A stretch of 64,000 nt of DNA from Alphaproteobacteria bacterium (GTDB lineage Bacteria > Pseudomonadota > Alphaproteobacteria > RF32 > CAG-239): assembly GCA_015062235.1 (NCBI GenBank), contig SUUZ01000002.1:161418-225417 (forward strand), given 5' to 3'. Position 1 is the stretch's first letter, and each line of letters opens with the position of its first letter. Below are positions 9,866-19,995 of the stretch, in pieces. The position numbers and the translations under genes were made by a program. Under the pieces are notes generated by a model. The model searched no databases and was not told where the DNA came from. It saw only the letters and a list, made by a program, of their open reading frames with translations.

Positions 9866-11995
9866 TTATCTTTCTTTTTTTATTGCTTGTATGCAACGGA
9901 TGTATGCAATATCGCCTTTTAAATCTTCTAAATCGACTGGCATCTTTAAACGCCAATTAGGATGTTTGTCAATATCTGTTCCTGGAAGATTTTGCATTTT
10001 TTCAATATGTAAAATGTCTTCAAGCTGTGCCAAAAATACAGGTGATGCACTTTTTGCCATAAAACGTTCAACAGCTTCTTCTATTCCTTCGGGATATTGC
10101 TCACCATAGATATAATTGCCGCTACGGTGTTTATCTTCTGGCCAAACATTAGCATTATCTAGTGCGTTTAAAAGTTTTATTCTGTCGGCTTCACGTTTGT
10201 GATAAGCTTCGTTCTTTTCGTTATCATTAGGTATTAAATCTAATGAACGACTAAGCTCAATATCGTAGCCAAACCACCACATTTTTAAGGGAGCAATATC
10301 ATGGGTAGCAACTGAAGCAAATGCATTATTAGGATAGTCATTAGGATGTTTGAAGTCGCCCCAACCACATCCCCAGCGTTCTGCCCAAAGAATGCTCAAA
10401 GAATAGATGTTTTTTGCAGCTATAGCATCTAAAAACCCTTCGGGAACATTACCAATACTCTCGCCTACGACCATGCATTTATTCAAACAGCTTTCTAAGG
10501 CTACAAGGTTTAGCATATCTTCAAAATTATAATAAATATATGTTCCCTCTTCCATAGAATCTGGAATAACATATAAACGCATTAGACTCATAACATGGTC
10601 AATACGTAAGGCTCCTGCATTTTGCATATTGGCTCGTAATATGCGAATAAATGGAGTATATTTTTCATCTTTTAGTACTTGAGGCAAAAATGTGCCCAAT
10701 CCCCATTTTTGACCTGCAGGGAAAAAGGCATCTGGTGGAGCTCCTGTTCCAGCGTCTTTCATAAACAAATCTGGTGTGCTCCAATATTCAGCACTATCAC
10801 GACCAACACCCACAGCTAAGTCTCGATATAGTCCTATTTTGAGCCCTGCTTTTGTAATTTTGTTTTTTACAAGAGTGAATTGTCTGTCTGCTTCAAACTG
10901 CATAAATTTAAAAAATTCGACTCTATCTTGATTGGCTTTAACATATTCCTTAACAGCTAAAGAATCTGGATTTTGTAATTCTTGAGGCCAAGCACGCCAA
11001 CCACCCCAAACTTTTTGGGTGTATTCCTCATAAATAGCTTGAAAAGCGGCTAGATTGTCTAGTGATTTTCCATAACATTGGCAAAATTCTTTATAAGCTT
11101 TTTTTCTTACATTGTCTTTATTTTGTTTAAAACGATCAAAGCATTGTTTCAAGATTTTGATTTTAAGTGGATAAACTTTGTTGTATTGGATATATTCACT
11201 AGAACGAACTTCATTTAGTATTGAGGCAATTTCGTTCATATCATCTGCAACAAATTCGGGAACATTTTCAATATCAATGTATATAGGATTTAAAAATTCA
11301 CGTGATATAGACTGATAAGGACTGGCATTTTCAGGATAGTCGTGGCTTAGAACATTAAGTGGGTTTATACCTATAATATCAGCACCATCTTGGGCACAAA
11401 GCTCAATAAAATTATTTAAATCAGTAAAGTCGCCAACACCCCAGTTGCGTTTGCTTTTTAGTGAATATAGTTGAATAGCATAGCCCCAAAGTTTTTGGTT
11501 TATGTCAGAAACATTGTAACATTTATCAGGGGCTACAGCCAATCTAGTAGTGTATTTTTTGTTAGATATAATAACCTCTAAATCGTAATAACCTATGGCA
11601 AGTGGTGTAGTTATACGTAGGTCTTCTTTATAAAATAAACCATTCTGTACTGCATTGCCAAGATATTCATATTGCAGATTTATTTTTTGACCATTGCAAT
11701 CAATTGCGTTTATTAAAATTGATGATAAATCGCCCGATACAATATCTATTATAATGTTATTTTGGTTACGAACATAAATAGGCTCTAAAGGTTGGCGCCA
11801 ACGTTTATTTTCAACTTCTAGTAAAGATGCTTCTATTTGTTTGTCGTTGCTTGCTTTATATCCCAAAGCTTGAATAAAAAACTTGATGGCTTTTTCTGAA
11901 ACAGCATAATTTTTACGCTTTAGTCCCGCATCGCAGAAGGAAACTGCAACACCTAATTTTTCAGCAAGCTTTTGTAAGTTAGAATCCATTGACAT
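9866..11995 (-). CDS. malQ: 4-alpha-glucanotransferase (amylomaltase, GH77)
   Basis: The 709-residue cytosolic enzyme moves maltooligosaccharide segments between alpha-1,4-glucans and here likely recycles short glucans released during glycogen breakdown. GH77 signatures are seen: SPYQ near residue 225, GLYRDLAVGVGRDSAE (about 388-403), ALRIDHVMSL with the nucleophile D466, VVGESIGNVPEGF with acid/base E512, and ATHDIAP with the stabilising D566. Residues 1-150 form the extra N-terminal domain also present in the similarly long E. coli MalQ. It starts 4 bp after glgX stops, showing tight operon coupling. Confidence 0.93.
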   Translation of the reverse strand: MSMDSNLQKLAEKLGVAVSFCDAGLKRKNYAVSEKAIKFFIQALGYKASNDKQIEASLLEVENKRWRQPLEPIYVRNQNNIIIDIVSGDLSSILINAIDCNGQKINLQYEYLGNAVQNGLFYKEDLRITTPLAIGYYDLEVIISNKKYTTRLAVAPDKCYNVSDINQKLWGYAIQLYSLKSKRNWGVGDFTDLNNFIELCAQDGADIIGINPLNVLSHDYPENASPYQSISREFLNPIYIDIENVPEFVADDMNEIASILNEVRSSEYIQYNKVYPLKIKILKQCFDRFKQNKDNVRKKAYKEFCQCYGKSLDNLAAFQAIYEEYTQKVWGGWRAWPQELQNPDSLAVKEYVKANQDRVEFFKFMQFEADRQFTLVKNKITKAGLKIGLYRDLAVGVGRDSAEYWSTPDLFMKDAGTGAPPDAFFPAGQKWGLGTFLPQVLKDEKYTPFIRILRANMQNAGALRIDHVMSLMRLYVIPDSMEEGTYIYYNFEDMLNLVALESCLNKCMVVGESIGNVPEGFLDAIAAKNIYSLSILWAERWGCGWGDFKHPNDYPNNAFASVATHDIAPLKMWWFGYDIELSRSLDLIPNDNEKNEAYHKREADRIKLLNALDNANVWPEDKHRSGNYIYGEQYPEGIEEAVERFMAKSASPVFLAQLEDILHIEKMQNLPGTDIDKHPNWRLKMPVDLEDLKGDIAYIRCIQAIKKER

Positions 11996-11999
11996 AATC

Positions 12000-14078
12000 C
12001 TATTTTATTTCAATTAAAACAACACTCCATGCTGGAACTTTAATTTTTTTAGATGCTCCTAAGCTAATATCTTTAGAAATTTGATTGCTACTGTCTAAAA
12101 GAACGTTCCACGATGTAAAATTATTGAGTGGTGGCAATAACCAATCAATAGGCTGATGTGAACCGTTGAAAATTGCCATAACGAAACCTTTGTTGTCTTT
12201 AACTAAATAAGATATGCTGTGGCGGTTTCCATCATGCCAATCAGATGAGCTAAATTCGCTACCCTTTTCAGTGTACCATGCGATATCTTTGTATCCTTGT
12301 TCGTCAACTATTTTACCTGTGAAAAATTGCTCTCTACTAAAAATTTTTAGCTTTTTTCGTAAACGTATCAACTTACGAACAAATGATATAAGCTGTCGCT
12401 GTTTGCTTGATATTCCTTCCCATGCTACCCACGTAATTGCGTTATCTTGGCAATAAGGATTGTTGTTTCCCATCTGACTACGAGCAAATTCATCACCAAA
12501 AACAAGCATTGGTGTACCAAAAGAAAGCATTAAGGTAGATAGCATTGCTTTCATTCTATCAAACCTATTCTTTTGGACTAGATTGTTGGCGGTTTCGCCC
12601 TCTTCACCAGAATTCCAACTCCAGTTGGTATCGGTGCCGTCCCGATTGCTTTCACCATTAGCCGAATTGTGTTTAGTATTGTAGCTTACAAGATCGTTTA
12701 AAGTAAAACCATCGTGAGCAGTAATGAAGTTGATACTTGATGAAATCGTGCGATTAGAATGGTTAAATATTTCGCTTGAACCAGTAAGACGGGTTGCTAT
12801 TTCTGCTATTTGGAATTGGTCTCCTTTCCAAAAACGGCGAATATTATCACGATATTTATCATTCCACTCTGACCAACCTGGTAAAAATGCTCCTAGTTGA
12901 TATCCGCCATAACCGACATCCCATGGTTCAGCTATTATCTTTACTTTTTTGAGAATTTCATCCTGGGCAACAGCATACAAAAAACCGCTTGTTTGTTTAA
13001 ACTCATTATTGCGACGACAAAGGGTAGTAGCTAAATCAAATCTAAAACCATCAACATGCATTTTTTCTACCCAATAACGAAGAGAATCCATAACCAGTCT
13101 TAGAACATTGGGATTTTGCAAATTAAAACTAGCACCACATCCTGTTGTATCATGGTAGGTTCTTTTGTTATCTGGATTGAGAATATAGTAAGAAAGATTG
13201 TCAATTCCACGATAGCATAAAGTTGGACCTAGATGATTACCCTCGCCTGTGTGATTATAAACAACATCTAGCAAAACTTCTATACCATGCTTATGTAGTT
13301 TTTTCACCATATCACGAATTTCATTTATATCACCATTTGAAAGATATGATTGCTCGGGAGCAAAAAAGCTAAAACTTTCATAGCCCCAATAATTATCAAT
13401 GATATATCCTCTTTTGTGACGATTACCAAAAAAAGCATGAACAGGTAAAAATTCAACACTAGTTACACCTAGATGCTTAAGATAGTTTACTGTTGAATCA
13501 TCAGAAAAACCTGCAAATGTTCCTCGCTTGGTGTCAGGCAAAAATGGATTTAGTTTTGTAGCCCCTCGTAAATGAGTTTCATATATAATACTCTCATTCA
13601 TTTGATAGCCAATTTGGCTATCATCTTCCCAATTGTAGTCATTATCATCAACAACTACATTCTTAGGAACATAAGGCGCAGAATCTAATTCTGAAAAAGA
13701 CAAATCTTTGTCTGGACTATCAATATCATAACCAAATATTGCTTTGTTCCAAATTAGCGTGCCAACTAACTTTTTACCATATGGATCAATAAGAAGTTTG
13801 TGCGGATTAAAACGATAGCCTTCGCTAGGTTTGTAAAGCCCATAAACACGATAACCATAAACCAAACCAGGTTTGGCTCCTTCTAGATATATATGCCAAA
13901 TATTATCTGTATTTTTATCAATTGAATAACGTTCAATTTCTTCAGAACCGCTTTCATTAAAAATGCATAATTCAACCTTGATTGCGTGGGCAGAAAATAG
14001 TGCAAAATTTACACCTTCACCATCATAGTGAGATCCTAGTGGATAGCTTTTACCTATACGTGACTTAAAACTGCCCAT
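12000..14078 (-). CDS. glgX: Glycogen debranching enzyme GlgX
   Basis: The 692-residue GH13 isoamylase-type enzyme hydrolyses alpha-1,6 branches of phosphorylase-limited glycogen. An N-terminal CBM48-like domain (about 10-110, SYPLGSHYDGEGVNFALFSA) precedes the barrel. The four GH13 regions are LDVVYNHTGEG (about 270), DGFRFDLATTLCR with nucleophile D348, IIAEPWDVG with acid/base E384, and FITAHDGFTLNDLVSYN with the third acid. It lies between glgB and malQ with gaps of 8 and 4 bp. The gene order implies regulated glycogen storage and turnover in one transcript. Confidence 0.95.
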   Translation of the reverse strand: MGSFKSRIGKSYPLGSHYDGEGVNFALFSAHAIKVELCIFNESGSEEIERYSIDKNTDNIWHIYLEGAKPGLVYGYRVYGLYKPSEGYRFNPHKLLIDPYGKKLVGTLIWNKAIFGYDIDSPDKDLSFSELDSAPYVPKNVVVDDNDYNWEDDSQIGYQMNESIIYETHLRGATKLNPFLPDTKRGTFAGFSDDSTVNYLKHLGVTSVEFLPVHAFFGNRHKRGYIIDNYWGYESFSFFAPEQSYLSNGDINEIRDMVKKLHKHGIEVLLDVVYNHTGEGNHLGPTLCYRGIDNLSYYILNPDNKRTYHDTTGCGASFNLQNPNVLRLVMDSLRYWVEKMHVDGFRFDLATTLCRRNNEFKQTSGFLYAVAQDEILKKVKIIAEPWDVGYGGYQLGAFLPGWSEWNDKYRDNIRRFWKGDQFQIAEIATRLTGSSEIFNHSNRTISSSINFITAHDGFTLNDLVSYNTKHNSANGESNRDGTDTNWSWNSGEEGETANNLVQKNRFDRMKAMLSTLMLSFGTPMLVFGDEFARSQMGNNNPYCQDNAITWVAWEGISSKQRQLISFVRKLIRLRKKLKIFSREQFFTGKIVDEQGYKDIAWYTEKGSEFSSSDWHDGNRHSISYLVKDNKGFVMAIFNGSHQPIDWLLPPLNNFTSWNVLLDSSNQISKDISLGASKKIKVPAWSVVLIEIK

Positions 14079-14086
14079 ATATCCTC

Positions 14087-16279
14087 CTAGCGGATTGGTT
14101 TAATTACAATAGTTGACAGTGGAGGCAAACGCAAGTTGATTGAATAAGGCTTGTAATTGCAATCAATTTTTTCAGCTTGACGAGCGCCATCATTTTTAAC
14201 ACCACTTCCCCAATAATTGACATCATCACTATTGAAAATTTCTTGATATAAACAATCTTCTGGAACACCTATACGATAGTTTTCACGAACAACTGGAGTA
14301 AAGTTGCAAATAACTATTAGATAATCACCATGGTTATAACCCTTGCGCATGTAAGCAATCACACTATCATCAGCATTAGAATGATCAATCCATTCAAATC
14401 CATGATAATCAAAATCTTGCTGATATAGAGGAGGATTGCCTTTGTACATAAGATTCAAGTCACGAACACAGTTTTGCATTCCTCGATACATTGGATGATC
14501 AAGCAAAAACCAACGCAAACTTTCTTCAGAATTCCATTCACGATCTTGTCCAAACTCGCATCCCATAAATAAAAGTTTTTTACCTGGGTGAGTATACATA
14601 AATCCATAATAAGCTCTTAAGTTTGCAAATTTTTGCCATTCATCACCAGGCATTTTAGATAACATTGAACCCTTACCATGAACAACTTCATCGTGTGAAA
14701 TTGGCAAAACAAAATTTTCGTTAAATGCATATAGCAGACCAAATGTTAGCATCCCATGGTGATATTTACGATGAATTGGTTCGTGCGAAATATAACGCAA
14801 GGTGTCATTCATCCACCCCATATTCCACTTATAACCAAAACCCAAACCTCCCATAGTAGTTGGACGAGAAACCATTGGCCATGCTGTTGACTCTTCTGCT
14901 GTAGTGATAGCTCCATCAACTTGTGAATAAGCAAGCTCATTCATACGGCGTAAAAATGAAATTGCTTCAATATTTTCGTTGCCACCATATTGATTAGGAA
15001 TCCACTCGCCATTTTTGCGTGAATAATCAAGATACAACATTGAAGCAACCGCATCAACACGTAAACCATCAATATGAAATTCTTTTAGCCAATAAACTGC
15101 ACTTGCACACAAGAAATTTGATACTTCGGAACGTCCATAGTTATAAATTTTGGTACCCCAATCTGTGTGTTCTCCCTTGCGTGGATCTGCGTGTTCATAA
15201 AGATGTGTCCCATCAAACTCATTTAGACCATGACCATCTTTAGGAAAGTGAGCTGGAACCCAATCCATAATAACACCAATACCTGCCTGATGGAATTTAT
15301 CTATTAAATAGCGGAAATCATCTGGCGTACCAAAACGTGATGTTGGAGCAAACATTCCAATAACCTGATAACCCCAAGAAGAATCCAGAGGATGTTCAGA
15401 AACAGGCAAAAACTCTACATGAGTAAAGCCCATGTTGGTAACATAAGGAATGAGATAATCAGCCAATTCACGATAGGTTAAATATTCATTGTCCTCTTTA
15501 CGACGCCAAGAACCAAGATGTACTTCATAGATTGACATAGGCTTATCAAAAGAGTTGTGCTCACCACGATAATTCATCCATTCCGCATCGCTCCAAATGT
15601 AGCGATTAATATCATAGACAACCGAAGCTGTATTAGGACGTTTCTCAGCATAAAATGCTACTGGATCCGCTTTTAAGACAATATCATCATTGTTAGTTTT
15701 TACCTCAAACTTATAAAGCTCTCCCTCGCCGATAGAAGGAATAAAAATATCCCAAACACCGCAAGATGGATGCTTGCGCATGACATTTACCCTACCATCC
15801 CAATTGTTAAACGCACCAACAACACTTACTCTTTTTGCATTAGGCGCCCATACTGCAAAACCAACACCTTTTACACCGTCTTTCTCCATAACATGAGCGC
15901 CTATTTTTTTATACATTTCTAAATGGCTGCCCTCAGCTAAAAGATAGATATCAACATCGCCAAGTGTTGAAGAAAAACGATATACATCTTCTGCAATATA
16001 AGTATAATTTTGATCATTTGTAATACGAAATTTGTAATCAAAATTTTCAGTTTTTCCCAAATCAATTTGATAAAAACCTCGTTCATCAAGTTTAGTCATT
16101 TGCCCCATAGAATCACCTGCTCTGTTGAGCACTTCTATTGATATAGAATGAGGTTGATAAGCACGAATATAAACTTCCTTTGAACCTTTGTTTTTATGTA
16201 TTCCTAAAACAGCAAAAACATTTCCGTGATCACCGTTTATAACAGCTTCCATTTCTTCTTTTGATAACAAATTTTGCAT
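14087..16279 (-). CDS. glgB: 1,4-alpha-glucan branching enzyme
   Basis: The 730-residue enzyme creates alpha-1,6 branches in glycogen by cutting and transferring alpha-1,4 chains. It has an N1 domain (about 1-110), a CBM48 N2 domain (about 115-215, FAVWAPNAKRVSVVGAFNNW), a GH13 barrel and a C-terminal beta domain. Catalytic residues in view are D409 (GLRVDAVASMLYLDYSR), E462 (ITTAEESTAW) and D530 (LPISHDEVVHGKGSM). The numbering runs about four ahead of E. coli GlgB, as expected for this length. It is the first gene of the minus-strand operon glgB-glgX-malQ-unknown. No glgA, glgC or phosphorylase gene is in the window. Confidence 0.96.
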   Translation of the reverse strand: MQNLLSKEEMEAVINGDHGNVFAVLGIHKNKGSKEVYIRAYQPHSISIEVLNRAGDSMGQMTKLDERGFYQIDLGKTENFDYKFRITNDQNYTYIAEDVYRFSSTLGDVDIYLLAEGSHLEMYKKIGAHVMEKDGVKGVGFAVWAPNAKRVSVVGAFNNWDGRVNVMRKHPSCGVWDIFIPSIGEGELYKFEVKTNNDDIVLKADPVAFYAEKRPNTASVVYDINRYIWSDAEWMNYRGEHNSFDKPMSIYEVHLGSWRRKEDNEYLTYRELADYLIPYVTNMGFTHVEFLPVSEHPLDSSWGYQVIGMFAPTSRFGTPDDFRYLIDKFHQAGIGVIMDWVPAHFPKDGHGLNEFDGTHLYEHADPRKGEHTDWGTKIYNYGRSEVSNFLCASAVYWLKEFHIDGLRVDAVASMLYLDYSRKNGEWIPNQYGGNENIEAISFLRRMNELAYSQVDGAITTAEESTAWPMVSRPTTMGGLGFGYKWNMGWMNDTLRYISHEPIHRKYHHGMLTFGLLYAFNENFVLPISHDEVVHGKGSMLSKMPGDEWQKFANLRAYYGFMYTHPGKKLLFMGCEFGQDREWNSEESLRWFLLDHPMYRGMQNCVRDLNLMYKGNPPLYQQDFDYHGFEWIDHSNADDSVIAYMRKGYNHGDYLIVICNFTPVVRENYRIGVPEDCLYQEIFNSDDVNYWGSGVKNDGARQAEKIDCNYKPYSINLRLPPLSTIVIKPIR

Positions 16280-16458
16280 TTAAAATTCCTTAAATTTAAC
16301 AACATAATTAACTTTTGTTTTATCAACAAAAAACACCTGTAAAACAGTTATAATTTCTAATCTGTTTAAATGCAAGTATTTTGATTTTTGTTAGTATAAA
16401 TTTTTAAGCATTAATAAGTAATTAATTTTACTTTTTTTAGATTACTTTTGATTAGGTG

Positions 16459-16486
16459 TTGACGAATAAAAATTTGTATGTATATT
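16459..16486 (+). promoter_or_regulatory. Promoter of the small DUF2934/H1-like gene
   Basis: TTGACG (16459-16464) and TATATT (16481-16486), 16-bp spacer, about 40 bp upstream of the start codon. The rest of the 245-bp divergent region between glgB and this gene is AT-rich and shows no other clear element. Confidence 0.55.
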
Positions 16487-16524
16487 AATAAATGTTTAAT
16501 AAAATTTATTTGGAGTTAGTGATT

Positions 16525-16749
16525 ATGGCAAATAATGAACAAGCTATTAGAGAAGCAGCTTACTACATTTGGCAAAATGCTGGTTGCCCATCTGGTCAAG
16601 ATGAATATTTTTGGTCAATGGCTGTAGAGCAACTTTCTAAAAAATGTAGCAAATCTTCTTGCGCTAAAAAGACATCTTCTGTTAAGACTTCTTCTTGCGC
16701 TAAGAAAGCTTCTACTGCTAAAAAAACTACTACTAAAAAATCTAAGTAA
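16525..16749 (+). CDS. Small DUF2934 protein with lysine-rich H1-like tail
   Basis: The 74-residue protein starts at the ATG preceded by GGAG; an in-frame ATG 11 codons upstream lacks a ribosome binding site. Residues 1-40 (IREAAYYIWQNAGCPSGQDEYFWSMAVEQL) fit the short helical DUF2934 pattern of an aromatic A-Y-x-I-W, a glycine and a tryptophan. Residues 41-74 are almost wholly Lys, Ser, Ala, Thr and Cys (KKTSSVKTSSCAKKASTAKK), like the tail of histone H1 or Hc1. Binding to DNA or RNA through this tail is inferred. A longer paralogue lies at 61248. Cysteines in the tail are unusual for H1-like sequences. Confidence 0.75.
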   Translation: MANNEQAIREAAYYIWQNAGCPSGQDEYFWSMAVEQLSKKCSKSSCAKKTSSVKTSSCAKKASTAKKTTTKKSK

Positions 16750-16765
16750 TTTAATAGATTAGTTG

Positions 16766-16797
16766 AAAAAATCTCCGCAAATTAGCGGAGATTTTTT
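16766..16797. terminator. Bidirectional terminator between convergent genes
   Basis: A 13-bp stem (16766-16778 with 16785-16797) with A-run on one flank and T-run on the other ends the plus-strand H1-like gene and, in reverse, the minus-strand methyltransferase. Its last T overlaps the methyltransferase stop codon. Confidence 0.9.
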
Positions 16798-17930
16798 TAT
16801 GCTTTTATTGCCAAAACCACACGACCTTTTATGTCTTTTTCACCTTCTTTACGAAGTATTTTTTCTTCATTTTTTAATATGGCAAATTTGTTTTTTTGTA
16901 ATAGTTTTTCAACATATTTTGGGGAATGAACAAAACGAGATGATGGCATTAAAAAAAAGTCGTTTTCATTTTCATTATTTAACGAATATGTGAATGAAAA
17001 AATACCATTACTTAAAATAGAATCAGCAATATTTTTAAACAGAGAATCCAATGAACCAAAATAAGTAAAAACGTCTGAAGAAACAATCACATCAAACACA
17101 CATTTTACACTGCTAAAACAATCAGTTATATCCTCTTTCAAAAGCCGATAATAAACTTTTTTTTCAGATGCTTTATCAAGCATTTTTTGCGAAATATCTA
17201 CTCCTGTTATTTGACAATTTTTGATATATTTTTTAATAGCCTGACCACACAAACCACTACCACAACCCACATCTAAAATTTGTAAATTTTGATGATTTTT
17301 TCTTGAATAAAATTCATATAAATTTTGAGCAATAAGTTGTGGCGAATCATATTGTAATTCAGCTAAAATATTATCAAAATCTGATGCAAAAACATCAAAT
17401 AACTCCTCTACATATTTTGGCTCTGAGCGGGTAAAATTTTTATCATAAAAAAATGAATTGTAACACTGCTTTGCAATAGCATTTGTGGGAAATTTTTGAT
17501 ACCATTTTTTTAATAAAGAATCCGTTGTTTCTCGTCCTAAATTATCTGCTATTTCGTATATGGTATATGCTAGATTTAGGTGGTGTTCATTTTCTTCTTG
17601 TCCACAGATTACAGCCTTCCACGCCGCATCTAAAGATAGATTATAATCATTGTTTTTTTGTGCTGCTTGAGACAGATAATTATACCACCATGGATTATTG
17701 GAATCGAGACTAATTATTTCTTGAAAAAAAGGAATCGATAAATCATATTTTTGAAGTTCAAAATATGATGTTGCAAGATTTGCTTTTGCCGCAAAATTTT
17801 TAGAATCTAATTTGAGAATTTTTTGATATAACTTTATAGCTTTAGCAAATTTTTTTGCAGAGTAAAATTGATTAGCTTTCTGTAGGAGCATTTTAATTTG
17901 TTGAGGCTTATTTTTTAAAAATATAAACAC
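16797..17930 (-). CDS. TPR-repeat SAM-dependent methyltransferase
   Basis: The 377-residue protein joins three or so N-terminal tetratricopeptide repeats (about 15-110, AIKLYQKILKLDSKNFAAKANLATSYFELQKYD...) to a class I methyltransferase. Motif I is ILDVGCGSGLCGQAI (about 218-232), followed by ITGVDISQKML and FDVIVSSDVFTYFG. This fusion is known as the TPR-repeat methyltransferase group (COG4976-like); the substrate is not known. The start appears to be GTG with GGAAA upstream, since the next ATG, 13 codons in, has no ribosome binding site. No signal peptide. It stands alone, convergent with the H1-like gene. Confidence 0.8.
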   Translation of the reverse strand: MFIFLKNKPQQIKMLLQKANQFYSAKKFAKAIKLYQKILKLDSKNFAAKANLATSYFELQKYDLSIPFFQEIISLDSNNPWWYNYLSQAAQKNNDYNLSLDAAWKAVICGQEENEHHLNLAYTIYEIADNLGRETTDSLLKKWYQKFPTNAIAKQCYNSFFYDKNFTRSEPKYVEELFDVFASDFDNILAELQYDSPQLIAQNLYEFYSRKNHQNLQILDVGCGSGLCGQAIKKYIKNCQITGVDISQKMLDKASEKKVYYRLLKEDITDCFSSVKCVFDVIVSSDVFTYFGSLDSLFKNIADSILSNGIFSFTYSLNNENENDFFLMPSSRFVHSPKYVEKLLQKNKFAILKNEEKILRKEGEKDIKGRVVLAIKA

Positions 17931-18017
17931 ATTATTTTCCTTTTGAAGCTAGTATCCGACCTAATATAACATAAAAAACATATACATAATCGAGAAATAT
18001 AAAAACCTTAATCTTTA

Positions 18018-19346
18018 TTAAATAATTTCACAACACCATTTTTTGCGTTTTATATACCAATATGAAATAAACAATATTATTATGTAATAATAAAATTCTG
18101 TTGTCCAACTCCAAGCCAAACCCATATCAAACTTAACAACAATTAAACGTATTGCAATAACGTAAACTATAGATGATATAGTTTCGATTAAAAGAGCTAT
18201 TTTTGTTTTTCCTGTCCCGAAAATTGCATAAAAATATATTAGTGCAGGCAATGCAAAAATGTAAGGTATCAGCATAGCATAAAATGGGGGAATAGCCTGT
18301 TCAATTATATCTATATCATTAGTATAAATTCCTATAATTAACTTAGGAAAAAAACACATTAACAAAAAACATATATAATAAGGAACTGCTCCAAATTTAA
18401 TAGTTCTAAATATAGTGGATAACACTTCTCTATCTTTTCCTGCACCTATTAAATTGCTAACCATTGATGATATTACCACGGATAAAGCACTTGCAATAAC
18501 AAAAGGAACCGAAGATATTGATCTTAAAATATTTGAAATTGCTAGGGCTTTTGTTCCAAGTTTTTCTATTTCAATGAAGAAATACAACCATGTTCCCCAA
18601 TTTAAGAAATTTTGAAACATAATCCAAATAGATAGTCTAAATATGTTGTTAAATAAGGATTGTTTCCATAATAAAAATTTGTGAAAACCATATTTATTCA
18701 CGCCAATCTTTATCATCAAAATAATCATAAAATATATGAAAGTAATAACCTCTGCCAAAACTGATGCTATTGCAGCACCTTCTAACCCTAAAGGCTTAAT
18801 TCCCAAACCTCCAAATATGAACCAATAATCAAATATAAAATTTGTAATAAGCATTATAAATGATGCTGTAAAGATATATTTTGTGTTATTTATTGCCACA
18901 AAAAATGATTTAAAAACAGTTGTCACTCCGCTAAAAATTAGCCCCCAACATCGTGGTAATAAATATGCCAAAACAGCAATACGTACAACATTATCATTTA
19001 CTATTAGTTTTAATATGTCATACGAAAATAAGTAGAAAAATGCTATACTCAGTAATGATAATACTAATATAAAGTTGTTTGTTTGATAAAAAACGTGGGC
19101 TATTTTGATATAGTTTTTTTCACCATTTCGGCGAGCCATTATGATTTGTGCACCAACAGCAAAACTTTGAGACAACATAAATACAAACAAATATATAACA
19201 CCGCCTAAAGCAGATGCGGCAAGTTCAACTTCTCCAACACGCCCTAAGAATACCGTATCTGTCATTCCTACCAACACCTGAACAAGCATTCCAAGTATTA
19301 GTGGGTATGATATCTTAAATATTTTTTTATAATCGTATGTTTGCAT
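18018..19346 (-). CDS. MATE-family efflux transporter
   Basis: The 442-residue protein has about twelve hydrophobic helices in two similar halves, as in MATE (NorM/DinF-type) cation-coupled drug exporters. The first helix pair contains YPLILGMLVQVLVGMTDTVFLGRVGEVELAASALG, where D-T-V-F-L-G-R is a characteristic MATE stretch, and the equivalent second-half helix starts near residue 236. Substrate cannot be deduced. It stands apart from its neighbours and has a weak ribosome binding site. The gene is very AT-rich, even for this window. Confidence 0.88.
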   Translation of the reverse strand: MQTYDYKKIFKISYPLILGMLVQVLVGMTDTVFLGRVGEVELAASALGGVIYLFVFMLSQSFAVGAQIIMARRNGEKNYIKIAHVFYQTNNFILVLSLLSIAFFYLFSYDILKLIVNDNVVRIAVLAYLLPRCWGLIFSGVTTVFKSFFVAINNTKYIFTASFIMLITNFIFDYWFIFGGLGIKPLGLEGAAIASVLAEVITFIYFMIILMIKIGVNKYGFHKFLLWKQSLFNNIFRLSIWIMFQNFLNWGTWLYFFIEIEKLGTKALAISNILRSISSVPFVIASALSVVISSMVSNLIGAGKDREVLSTIFRTIKFGAVPYYICFLLMCFFPKLIIGIYTNDIDIIEQAIPPFYAMLIPYIFALPALIYFYAIFGTGKTKIALLIETISSIVYVIAIRLIVVKFDMGLAWSWTTEFYYYIIILFISYWYIKRKKWCCEII

Positions 19347-19470
19347 TTTTTAACCGATATATATTTGAAATATATATTATGTTTCTAAATAAAAGATTAA
19401 AAGAAAAACTTGTTTATTTTTTTGCTTGAGTTCTTAAAAAAATATGCTACTAATGGCAGACAGAGTGTAA

Positions 19471-19547
19471 CGGACTGTAGCTCAGTCTGGTAGAGCGCTT
19501 CGTTCGGGACGAAGAAGTCGCTGGTTCGAATCCAGTCAGTCCGACCA
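19471..19547 (+). tRNA. tRNA-Pro (anticodon CGG)
   Basis: The acceptor stem CGGACTG/CAGTCCG, D-arm with GCTCAGTCTGGTAGAGC, anticodon stem CTTCG/CGAAG around loop TTCGGGA, T-arm CTGGTTCGAATCCAG, discriminator A and encoded CCA all fold normally. The loop gives anticodon CGG. C1-G72 with A73 matches bacterial proline tRNAs. No integrase or att-like repeat is seen beside it. Confidence 0.95.
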
Positions 19548-19556
19548 AATAAAAAC

Positions 19557-19589
19557 AAGGGTAGTACTACTAGGTACTTCCCTTTTTTT
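19557..19589 (+). terminator. Terminator after tRNA-Pro
   Basis: An 11-bp stem with one internal mismatch (19557-19567 with 19574-19584) is followed by a T-run, 10 bp after the tRNA CCA end. Confidence 0.75.
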
Positions 19590-19682
19590 GTGTAAAACAA
19601 AGTATTCAATACGAACCAACAAAGAGTATTTTTTGGTATTTCTTTATAAATACTTTTTGAAATTTAATATACAGACTTATAA

Positions 19683-19991
19683 TTATTTATGCGTATTGGT
19701 CTTTAATTGTTCCATTCTTGAAGCAAACCGATGTAGTTTATAATCTTTATGTTCCTCAACCAACTTATCAATACCGTATATCATTTTTATCTGAGCGAGC
19801 GTTATTTCAACATCTGCGACTTCGTCTGCAATATCTTCAATATTACCGCGATCTCGTAATTCCTTGCACAGTTCTTTAGTTAGTTCTGACATTTCTTCAA
19901 TAACCATTATTTTCTGAGATGTATTCCCAAAAAAATCTATAGCATCTTTGTATATTTTAAGTTCGTGTTCTTTTTCCATAGTTGCTCTCAT
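19683..19991 (-). CDS. MazG-like nucleotide pyrophosphohydrolase
   Basis: The 102-residue protein carries the all-alpha NTP pyrophosphatase pattern: IEEMSELTKELCK (about 30-42) supplies the first E-E-x-x-E and ADEVADVEITLAQ (about 55-67) the second acidic pair that binds Mg. Such small MazG-like enzymes hydrolyse non-canonical or excess NTPs to NMPs. It follows the Nudix gene with a 4-bp gap, so the two form a housecleaning pair. A second in-frame ATG four codons on (19979) is an equally likely start, since neither has a strong ribosome binding site. Confidence 0.75.
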   Translation of the reverse strand: MRATMEKEHELKIYKDAIDFFGNTSQKIMVIEEMSELTKELCKELRDRGNIEDIADEVADVEITLAQIKMIYGIDKLVEEHKDYKLHRFASRMEQLKTNTHK

Positions 19992-19995
19992 TAAA

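Noticed and set aside
19471..19547. tRNA-Pro as attachment site of an integrated element
   Set aside because: No integrase gene nearby and no repeated tRNA 3' end seen within the window.
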